Part shown: one piece after another, positions 49,832 to 61,057 of the stretch
Layout of the letters: each line of letters starts with the position of its first letter
Position numbering within the stretch: the stretch's first letter is position 1
From: Steinernema hermaphroditum
Lineage: Eukaryota > Nematoda > Chromadorea > Rhabditida > Steinernematidae
Length of the DNA: 64,000 bases
Reading direction: 5' to 3'
Assembly: GCA_030435675.1 (NCBI GenBank)
Contig: CM059622.1
Location: 9,920,001 to 9,984,000 of the forward strand
Program-made: the position numbers and the translations under genes
Notes under the pieces: model-generated
What the model was told of the DNA's origin: nothing
Seen by the model: the letters and a program-made list of their open reading frames with translations, nothing else
Database searches by the model: none

Positions 49832-52800
49832 AGAGCAACCCCTGATATAGCTGTTAAAACAGTGAGAAACATTCCAGGATATTTCTTGATATTGCTGTTA
49901 TCGTGGTCATGCCAGAGCAACCCCTGATGTAGCTGTTAAAACAGTTCGAAACATGCGAGGATATTTCTTGATATTGCTGTTATCGTGGTTTTGCCGGAGC
50001 AACCCTACCCCTGATATAGCTGTTAAAACAGTGAGAAACATTCCAGGATATTTCTTGATATTGCTGTTATCGTGGTCTTGTCAGAGCAACCCCTGATATA
50101 GCTGTTAAAACAGTTCGAAACATTCGAGGATATTTCTTGATATTTCTTGATATTGCTGTTATCGTGGTCTTGCCAGAGCAACCCCACCCCTGATATAGCT
50201 GTTAAAACAGTTCGAAACATTCCAGGATATTTCTTGATATTGCTGTTATCGTGGTCTTGTCAGAGCAACTCCACCCCTGATATAGCTGTTAAAACAGTGA
50301 GAAACATTCCAGGATATTTCTTGATATTGCTGTTATCGTGGTCATGCCAGAGCAACCCCTGATATAGCTGTTAAAACAGTTCGAAACATGTGAGGATATT
50401 TCTTGATATTGCTGTTATCGTGGTCTTGCCAGAGCAACCCCACCCCTGATATAGCTGTTAAAACAGTGAGAAACATTCCAGGATATTTCTTGATATTGCT
50501 GTTATCGTGGTCTTGTCAGAGCAACTCCACCCCTGATATAGCTGTTAAAACAGTGAGAAACATTCCAGGATATTTCTTGATATTGCTGTTATCGTGGTCA
50601 TGCCAGAGCAACCCCTGATATAGCTATTAAAACAATTCGAAACATTCCAGGATATTTCTTGATATTGCTGTTATCGTGGTCTTGTCAGAGCAACTCCACC
50701 CCTGATATAGCTGTTAAAACAGTGAGAAACATTCGAGGATATTTCTTGATATTTCTTGATATTGCTGTTATCGTGGTCATGCCAGAGCAACCCCTGATAT
50801 AGCTGTTAAAACAGTTCGAAACATTCGAGGATATTTCTTGATATTTCTTGATATTGCTGTTATCGTGGTCTTGCCAAAGCAACCCCTGATATAGCTGTTA
50901 AAACAGTTCGAAACATTCGAGGATATTTCTTGATATTTCTTGATATTGCTGTTATCGTGGTCTTGCCAGAGCAACCCCACCCCTGATATAGCTGTTAAAA
51001 CAGTTCGAAACATGGGAGGATATTTCTTGATATTGCTGTTATCGTGGTCTTGTCAGAGCAACTCCACCCCTGATATAGCTGTTAAAACAGTGAGAAACAT
51101 TCCAGGATATTTCTTGATATTGCTGTTATCGTGGTCTTGCCAAAGCAACCCCTGATATAGCTGTTAAAACAGTTCGAAACATTCGAGGATATTTCTTGAT
51201 ATTTCTTGATATTGCTGTTATCGTGGTCTTGCCAGAGCAACCCCACCCCTGATATAGCTGTTAAAACAGTTCGAAACATGCGAGGATATTTCTTGATATT
51301 GCTGTTATCGTGGTCTTGTCAGAGCAACTCCACCCCTGATATAGCTGTTAAAACAGTGAGAAACATTCCAGGATATTTCTTGATATTGCTGTTATCGTGG
51401 TCTTGCCAAAGCAACCCCTGATATAGCTGTTAAAACAGTTCGAAACATTCGAGGATATTTCTTGATATTGCTGTTATCGTGGTCTTGCCAGAGCAACCCC
51501 ACCCCTGATATAGCTGTTAAAACAGTTCGAAACATGCGAGGATATTTCTTGATATTGCTGTTATCGTGGTCTTGTCAGAGCAACTCCACCCCTGATATAG
51601 CTGTTAAAACAGTGAGAAACATTCCAGGATATTTCTTGATATTGCTGTTATCGTGGTCTTGCCAAAGCAACCCCTGATATAGCTGTTAATACAGTGAGAA
51701 ACATTCCAGGATATTTCTTGATATTGCTGTTATCGTGGTCTTGCCAGAGCAACCCCACCCCTGATATAGCTGTTAAAACAGTTCGAAACATTCGAGGATA
51801 TTTCTTGATATTTCTTGATATTGCTGTTATCGTGGTCTTGTCAGAGCAACTCCACCCCTGATATAGCTGTTAAAACAGTGAGAAACATTCCAGGATATTT
51901 CTTGATATTGCTGTTATCGTGGTCATGCCAGAGCAACCCCTGATATAGCTGTTAAAACAGTTCGAAACATTCGAGGATATTTCTTGATATTTCTTGATAT
52001 TGCTGTTATCGTGGTCTTGCCAGAGCAACCCCACCCCTGATATAGCTGTTAAAACAGTTCGAAACATTCCAGGATATTTCTTGATATTGCTGTTATCGTG
52101 GTCTTGCCAGAGCAACTCCACCCCTGATATAGCTGTTAAAACAGTGAGAAACATTCCAGGATATTTCTTGATATTGCTGTTATCGTGGTCTTGCCAAAGC
52201 AACCCCTGATATAGCTGTTAAAACAGTTCGAAACATTCGAGGATATTTCTTGATATTTCTTGATATTGCTGTTATCGTGGTCTTGCCAGAGCAACCCCAC
52301 CCCTGATATAGCTGTTAAAACAGTTCGAAACATGCGAGGATATTTCTTGATATTGCTGTTATCGTGGTCTTGTCAGAGCAACTCCACCCCTGATATAGCT
52401 GTTAAAACAGTGAGAAACATTCCAGGATATTTCTTGATATTGCTGTTATCGTGGTCTTGCCAAAGCAACCCCTGATATAGCTGTTAAAACAGTTCGAAAC
52501 AGTCGAGGATATTTCTTGATATTTCTTGATATTGCTGTTATCGTGGTCTTGCCAGAGCAACCCCACCCCTGATATAGCTGTTAAAACAGTTCGAAACATT
52601 CCAGGATATTTCTTGATATTGCTGTTATCGTGGTCTTGTCAGAGCAACCCCTGATATAGCTGTTAAAACAGTTCGAAACATTCGAGGATATTTCTTGATA
52701 TTGCTGTTATCATGGTCATGCCAGAGCAACCCCACCCCTGATATAGCTGTTAAAACAGTTCGAAACATTCCAGGATATTTCTTGATATTTCTTGATATTG

Positions 52801-55800
52801 CTGTTATCGTGGTCATGCCAGAGCAACCCCTGATATAGCTGTTAAAACAGTGAGAAACATTCCAGGATATTTCTTGATATTGCTGTTATTATGGTCATGC
52901 CAGAGCAACCCCTGATAGAGCTGTTAAAACAGTTCGAAACATTCGAGGATATTTCTTGATATTGCTGTTATCGTGGTCTTGCCAGAGCAACCCCAACCCT
53001 GATATAGCTGTTAAAACAGCGAGAAACATTCCAGGATATTTCTTGATATTGCTGTTATCGTGGTCTTGTCAGAGCAACCCCTGATATAGCTGTTAAAACA
53101 GTTCGAAACATTCGAGGATATTTCTTGATATTGTTGTTATCGTGGTCTTGCCAGAGCAACCCCACCCCTGATATAGCTGTTAAAACAGTGAGAAACATTC
53201 CAGGATATTTCTTGATATTGCCGTTATCGTGGTCTTGCCAGAGCAACCCCACCCCTGATATAGCTGTTAAAACAGTGAGAAACATTCCAGGATATTTCTT
53301 GATATTGCTGTTATCGTGGTCATGCCAGAGCAACCCCTGATATAGCTGTTAAAACAGTTCGAAACATGCGAGGATATTTCTTGATATTGCTGTTATCGTG
53401 GTCTTGTCAGAGCAACTCCACCCCTGATATAGCTGTTAAAACAGTGAGAAACATTCCAGGATATTTCTTGATATTGCTGTTATCGTGGTCTTGCCAAAGC
53501 AACCCCTGATATAGCTGTTAAAACAGTTCGAAACATTCGAGGATATTTCTTGATATTTCTTGATATTGCTGTTATCGTGGTCTTGCCAGAGCAACCCCAA
53601 CCCTGATATAGCTGTTAAAACAGCGAGAAACATTCCAGGATATTTCTTGATATTGCTGTTATCGTGGTCTTGCCAGAGCAACCCCACCCCTGATATAGCT
53701 GTTAAAACAGTTCGAAACATTCCAGGATGTTTCTTGATATTGCTGTTATCGTGGTCTTGTCAGAGCAACCCCTGATATAGCTGTTAAAACAGTTCGAAAC
53801 ATTCGAGGATATTTCTTGATATTGTTGTTATCGTGGTCTTGCCAGAGCAACCCCACCCCTGATATAGCTGTTAAAACAGTGAGAAACATTCCAGGATATT
53901 TCTTGATATTTCTTGATATTGCCGTTATCGTGGTCTTGCCAGAGCAACCCCACCCCTGATATAGCTGTTAAAACAGCGAGAAACATTCCAGGATATTTCT
54001 TGATATTGCTGTTATCGTGGTCTTGCCAGAGCAACCCCACCCCTGATATAGCTGTTAAAACAGTTCGAAACATTCCAGGATGTTTCTTGATATTGCTGTT
54101 ATCGTGGTCTTGCCAGAGCAACCCCACCCCTGATATAGCTGTTAAAACAGTTCGAAACATTCCAGGATGTTTCTTGATATTGCTGTTATCGTGGTCTTGT
54201 CAGAGCAACCCCTGATATAGCTGTTAAAACAGTTCGAAACATTCGAGGATATTTCTTGATATTGTTGTTATCGTGGTCTTGCCAGAGCAACCCCACCCCT
54301 GATATAGCTGTTAAAACAGTGAGAAACATTCCAGGATATTTCTTGATATTTCTTGATATTGCCGTTATTATGGTCATGCCAGAGCAACCCCTGATAGAGC
54401 TGTTAAAACAGTTCGAAACATTCGAGGATATTTCTTGATATTGCTGTTATCGTGGTCTTGCCAGAGCAACCCCAACCCTGATATAGCTGTTAAAACAGCG
54501 AGAAACATTCCAGGATATTTCTTGATATTGCTGTTATCGTGGTCTTGTCAGAGCAACCCCTGATATAGCTGTTAAAACAGTTCGAAACATTCGAGGATAT
54601 TTCTTGATATTGTTGTTATCGTGGTCTTGCCAGAGCAACCCCACCCCTGATATAGCTGTTAAAACAGTGAGAAACATTCCAGGATATTTCTTGATATTTC
54701 TTGATATTGCCGTTATCGTGGTCTTGCCAGAGCAACCCCACCCCTGATATAGCTGTTAAAACAGTTCGAAACATTCCAGGATGTTTCTTGATATTGCTGT
54801 TATCGTGGTCTTGCCAGAGCAACCCCACCCCTGATATAGCTGTTAAAACAGTTCGAAACATTCCAGGATGTTTCTTGATATTGCTGTTATCGTGGTCTTG
54901 TCAGAGCAACCCCTGATATAGCTGTTAAAACAGTTCGAAACATTCGAGGATATTTCTTGATATTGTTGTTATCGTGGTCTTGCCAGAGCAACCCCACCCC
55001 TGATATAGCTGTTAAAACAGTGAGAAACATTCCAGGATATTTCTTGATATTTCTTGATATTGCCGTTATTATGGTCATGCCAGAGCAACCCCTGATAGAG
55101 CTGTTAAAACAGTTCGAAACATTCGAGGATATTTCTTGATATTGCTGTTATCGTGGTCTTGCCAGAGCAACCCCAACCCTGATATAGCTGTTAAAACAGC
55201 GAGAAACATTCCAGGATATTTCTTGATATTGCTGTTATCGTGGTCTTGTCAGAGCAACCCCTGATATAGCTGTTAAAACAGTTCGAAACATTCGAGGATA
55301 TTTCTTGATATTGTTGTTATCGTGGTCTTGCCAGAGCAACCCCACCCCTGATATAGCTGTTAAAACAGTGAGAAACATTCCAGGATATTTCTTGATATTT
55401 CTTGATATTGCCGTTATCGTGGTCTTGCCAGAGCAACCCCACCCCTGATATAGCTGTTAAAACAGTGAGAAACATTCCAGGATATTTCTTGATATTGCTG
55501 TTATCGTGGTCATGCCAGAGCAACCCCTGATATAGCTGTTAAAACAGTTCGAAACATGCGAGGATATTTCTTGATATTGCTGTTATCGTGGTCTTGTCAG
55601 AGCAACTCCACCCCTGATATAGCTGTTAAAACAGTGAGAAACATTCCAGGATATTTCTTGATATTGCTGTTATCGTGGTCTTGCCAAAGCAACCCCTGAT
55701 ATAGCTGTTAAAACAGTTCGAAACATTCGAGGATATTTCTTGATATTTCTTGATATTGCTGTTATCGTGGTCTTGCCAGAGCAACCCCAACCCTGATATA

Positions 55801-58800
55801 GCTGTTAAAACAGCGAGAAACATTCCAGGATATTTCTTGATATTGCTGTTATCGTGGTCTTGCCAGAGCAACCCCACCCCTGATATAGCTGTTAAAACAG
55901 TTCGAAACATTCCAGGATGTTTCTTGATATTGCTGTTATCGTGGTCTTGTCAGAGCAACCCCTGATATAGCTGTTAAAACAGTTCGAAACATTCGAGGAT
56001 ATTTCTTGATATTGTTGTTATCGTGGTCTTGCCAGAGCAACCCCACCCCTGATATAGCTGTTAAAACAGTGAGAAACATTCCAGGATATTTCTTGATATT
56101 TCTTGATATTGCCGTTATCGTGGTCTTGCCAGAGCAACCCCACCCCTGATATAGCTGTTAAAACAGTGAGAAACATTCCAGGATATTTCTTGATATTGCT
56201 GTTATCGTGGTCATGCCAGAGCAACCCCTGATATAGCTGTTAAAACAGTTCGAAACATGCGAGGATATTTCTTGATATTGCTGTTATCGTGGTCTTGTCA
56301 GAGCAACCCCTGATATAGCTGTTAAAACAGTTCGAAACATTCGAGGATATTTCTTGATATTGTTGTTATCGTGGTCTTGCCAGAGCAACCCCACCCCTGA
56401 TATAGCTGTTAAAACAGTGAGAAACATTCCAGGATATTTCTTGATATTTCTTGATATTGCCGTTATTATGGTCATGCCAGAGCAACCCCTGATAGAGCTG
56501 TTAAAACAGTTCGAAACATTCGAGGATATTTCTTGATATTGCTGTTATCGTGGTCTTGCCAGAGCAACCCCAACCCTGATATAGCTGTTAAAACAGCGAG
56601 AAACATTCCAGGATATTTCTTGATATTGCTGTTATCGTGGTCTTGTCAGAGCAACCCCTGATATAGCTGTTAAAACAGTTCGAAACATTCGAGGATATTT
56701 CTTGATATTGTTGTTATCGTGGTCTTGCCAGAGCAACCCCACCCCTGATATAGCTGTTAAAACAGTGAGAAACATTCCAGGATATTTCTTGATATTTCTT
56801 GATATTGCCGTTATCGTGGTCTTGCCAGAGCAACCCCACCCCTGATATAGCTGTTAAAACAGTGAGAAACATTCCAGGATATTTCTTGATATTGCTGTTA
56901 TCGTGGTCATGCCAGAGCAACCCCTGATATAGCTGTTAAAACAGTTCGAAACATGCGAGGATATTTCTTGATATTGCTGTTATCGTGGTCTTGTCAGAGC
57001 AACTCCACCCCTGATATAGCTGTTAAAACAGTGAGAAACATTCCAGGATATTTCTTGATATTGCTGTTATCGTGGTCTTGCCAAAGCAACCCCTGATATA
57101 GCTGTTAAAACAGTTCGAAACATTCGAGGATATTTCTTGATATTTCTTGATATTGCTGTTATCGTGGTCTTGCCAGAGCAACCCCAACCCTGATATAGCT
57201 GTTAAAACAGCGAGAAACATTCCAGGATATTTCTTGATATTGCTGTTATCGTGGTCTTGCCAGAGCAACCCCACCCCTGATATAGCTGTTAAAACAGTTC
57301 GAAACATTCCAGGATGTTTCTTGATATTGCTGTTATCGTGGTCTTGTCAGAGCAACCCCTGATATAGCTGTTAAAACAGTTCGAAACATTCGAGGATATT
57401 TCTTGATATTGTTGTTATCGTGGTCTTGCCAGAGCAACCCCACCCCTGATATAGCTGTTAAAACAGTGAGAAACATTCCAGGATATTTCTTGATATTTCT
57501 TGATATTGCCGTTATCGTGGTCTTGCCAGAGCAACCCCACCCCTGATATAGCTGTTAAAACAGTGAGAAACATTCCAGGATATTTCTTGATATTGCTGTT
57601 ATCGTGGTCATGCCAGAGCAACCCCTGATATAGCTGTTAAAACAGTTCGAAACATGCGAGGATATTTCTTGATATTGCTGTTATCGTGGTCTTGTCAGAG
57701 CAACTCCACCCCTGATATAGCTGTTAAAACAGTGAGAAACATTCCAGGATATTTCTTGATATTGCTGTTATCGTGGTCTTGCCAAAGCAACCCCTGATAT
57801 AGCTGTTAAAACGGTTCGAAACATTCGAGGATATTTCTTGATATTTCTTGATATTGCTGTTCTCGTGGTCTCGCCAGAGCAACCCCACCCCTGATATAGC
57901 TGTTAAAACAGTTCGAAACATTCCAGGATATTTCTTGATATTGCTGTTATCGTGGTCTTGTCAGAGCAACCCCTGATATAGCTGTTAAAACAGTTCGAAA
58001 CATTCGATGATATTTCTTGATATTGCTGTTATCGTGGTCTTGCCAGAGCAACCCCTGATATAGCTGTTAAAACAGTTCGAAACATTCGAGGATATTTCTT
58101 GATATTTCTTGATATTGCTGTTATCGTGGTCTTGCCAGAGCAACCCCACCCCTGATATAGCTGTTAAAACAGTTCGTAACATTCCAGGATATTTCTTGAT
58201 ATTTCTTGATATTGCTGTTATTATGGTCATGCCAGAGCAACCCCTGATATAGCTGTTAAAACAGTTCGAAACATTCGAGGATATTTCTTGATATTGCTGT
58301 TATCGTGGTCTTGCCAGAGCAACCCCAACCCTGATATAGCTGTTAAAACAGCGAGAAACATTCCAGGATATTTCTTGATATTGCTGTTATCGTGGTCTTG
58401 CCAGAGCAACCCCACCCCTGATATAGCTGTTAAAACAGTTCGAAACATTCCAGGATATTTCTTGATATTGCTGTTATCGTGGTCCTGTCAGAGCAACCCC
58501 TGATATAGCTGTTAAAACAGTTCGAAACATTCGAGGATATTTCTTGATATTGCTGTTATCGTGGTCTTGCCAGAGCAACCCCTGATATAGCTGTTAAAAC
58601 TGTTCGAAACATTCGAGGATATTTCTTGATATTTCTTGATATTGCTGTTATCGTGGTCTTGCCAGAGCAACCCCACCCCTGATATAGCTGTTAAAACAGT
58701 TCGAAACATTCCAGGATATTTCTTGATATTGCTGTTATCGTGGTCATGCCAGAGCAACCCCTGATATAGCTGTTAAAACAGTTCGAAACATTCGAGGATA

Positions 58801-59138
58801 TTTCTTGATATTGCTGTTATCGTGGTCTTGCCGGAGCAACCCCAACCCTGATATAGCTGTTAAAACAGCGAGAAACATTCCAGGATATTTCTTGATATTG
58901 CTGTTATCGTGGTCTTGCCAGAGCAACCCCACCCCTGATATAGCTGTTAAAACAGTTCGAAACATTCCAGGATATTTCTTGATATTGCTGTTATCGTGGT
59001 CTTGTCAGAGCAACCCCTGATATAGCTGTTAAAACAGTTCGAAACATTCGAGGATATTTCTTGATATTGCTGTTATCGTGGTCTTGCCAGAGCAACCCCT
59101 GATATAGCTGTTAAAACAGTTCGAAACATTCGAGGATA
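49832..59138. repeat. Satellite array, main block
   Basis: Continuous tandem repeats of an 82-bp core. Units lengthen to about 87, 92 or 97 bp by two optional inserts: ACCCC at the AACCCC junction, and a second TTTCTTGATA. Variants include TTCGAAACATTCGAGG, GAGAAACATTCCAGG and CATGCGAGG. Each unit contains CTGTTAAAACAG, an imperfect dyad. Higher-order periods are seen: three-unit blocks of 256 or 266 bp at about 50.1-52.5 kb, and about 1397-bp blocks at 54.9-57.7 kb, each made of 701 + 696 bp halves. Roughly 105 units. Short open frames on both strands are by-products. Confidence 0.97.
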
Positions 59139-61057
59139 CATAACAACATAACATTTATTCCGTATCATTGATTTACATCAAGCGGATCCCATTATGTTCA
59201 ACCATTGGCGCAGTGTCGTTCTTCTCGCTTGGTTCTGCCACGCTTGTGTCCTCAGCGTTTTTCGGATGTCGTCTCGCCATCTTGTTCTGGGTCGTCCGAG
59301 TGGTCTCGAAACGATTGGCCTCCAGTCAGTCAGGCGTTTCGACCACTTTTCTTCGTCTTCATTTGCGAGTTTCCACGCGTATTTCATCTTTCTCTTCTTT
59401 GCAGATTCCGCTACGTCAGATATCTTCGTCACTCCGCGCAGCCAATCGTTCGTCTTCTTGTCTACGAGACGAACGCCGACCATTCGCCGCTCCATCTTCC
59501 GCTGTGCGGTCGCAAGCCTCTTGCAGGCGGACTTCGTCAGCGCCCACGTCTCCGCTCCGTACAGCATCGCTGGAAGGACGCACATGTTGAACAGGCGCCG
59601 CTTCCATCTCATCTCGACGGTCGGATTGGTAAGGAACTGCTTGTACTGTTTGAAAACATTCCATCCACTGCAGATTCTTCGGCTCATTTCTTTTCCATGG
59701 TCGCGAACAAGCCGGACTTCTTGACCCAAGTAGACGAAGGATTCCACACGTTCTACTTCACTTCCGTTCAGCAGGATCGACGTAGGTTCCGTTGACATCA
59801 GCTTGGTTTTATTTGCGTTTATCTTCAGTCCAACTCGCTGCGATACTTCGTTCAATTCATCCATCATCTTCTGGAGATCTTCGGCCGTTTCTGCGATGAG
59901 TGCTATGTCGTCGGCGAACCGTAAGTTTGATAGACGGCTTCCGTTGATGTTTATACCGACTTCTTCCCATTGCAGGTGCCGGAAGACATGTTCCAGTGTT
60001 GCAGTAAACAGTTTGGGGCTGATTGTGTCGCCTTGTCGTACTCCGCGTCTGATTTCAATTGGCACAGGTTCGTCGTTGATGTTCACCAGCGACGTGGCTT
60101 CTTGATATATCTTTTGCAGGAGCTTGGTAATCTGCCCCGGAACTCCTTGCTGCTGCACTGCGCTCCAAACTGCATTCAGCTCTACAGTGTCGAAAGCCTT
60201 TTCGTAATCCACGAAGACGATGAAGAGCGGGAGTCGGTATTCTCGCGAACGTTCTACTAGCTGATTGATTGCTTGTAGGTGGTCGATCGTCGAGAAGTTC
60301 TTCCGGAAGCCCGCCTGTTCCACTGGTTGCGCCGCATCCAGTATCCTTTCAATCCGCTTGGTAAGCACTTTTGTGAGTAGCTTGTAGATTGCGGAGAGAA
60401 GTGAGATCGGCCGGTAATTCTTGAGTTCCAGTGGATCACCTTTCTTGTGGAGCAGAATCGTCGACGAGTCGGCCATCTTCTGCGGGATCGAACAAGTTCG
60501 AAGGCACATGTTGAAGAGCTTCGTTAACCACGGTAACAGCACATGACTTCCTGTTTTCAACATTTCGACCGTAATCTTGTCGATTCCAGGAGCCGTTCCA
60601 TTTCGCATCGTCTTCAAGGCTTCTTCAACCTCAGTGGTCAGCAGATCCGGACATTCTTCTTGCGTCTCGCGTTCTTCGTATTGTACGTCAACTGTGGAAG
60701 CATATAGCGATTCGTAGAATGCTTTTACTGTCCGTTTCAGTTGCGTTGTCGTCGAACACAAGTTGCCGTCGGCGTCACGGAGTCTTGTTAACCTTCTTCT
60801 TCCGACTGCAGCTTCTCTTCTCACATGTCGCAGTCCTCGGTTCCTTCGAATCGCTTCTTCGACAAGCCTTTGGTGGTGTTTTACGAGATCTTTCCTTATC
60901 TCCCGCCGAATCAGTTTGTTGAGTTCGGTAAGGGCGATCCGTTCTGCGGCTGTTGATCTGCGATATTTCAGGTGACGACGTTGTGCGAAGAGTCGCTTCG
61001 TTTCTTCTGATAGTCGCGGCGACTTCTCTTCTGGTTCCCGGGCGAATTCTGCGGCAG
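59139..61057 (-). mobile_element. RTE-type LINE, 5'-truncated, copy 2
   Basis: Flanked by the 11-bp duplication ATTCGAGGATA (59128-59138 and 61058-61068), a satellite segment. The minus-strand 3' tail is AAATGTTATGTTGTTATG. 1919 bp. It belongs to a different subfamily from copy 1: protein similarity is clear but the DNA has diverged widely, and the tail differs. The 5' break is in the linker between endonuclease and reverse transcriptase. Confidence 0.92.
59178..61057 (-). pseudogene. RTE reverse transcriptase, 5'-truncated but open
   Basis: The frame is open from the truncation point to the natural stop at 59178, over 620 codons without a stop. It starts ESAAEFAREPEEKSPRLSEE, then IALTELNKLIRREIRKDL; NYRPISLLSAIYKLLTK; AGFRKNFSTIDHLQAINQL; FVDYEKAFDTVELNAVW; RGVRQGDTISPKLFT; catalytic FADDIALIAE; MRWKRRLFNMCVLPAMLYG; and C-terminal GRPRTRWRDDIRKTL. 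The endonuclease is absent, so it cannot move itself. The intact frame suggests recent insertion. Confidence 0.9.
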
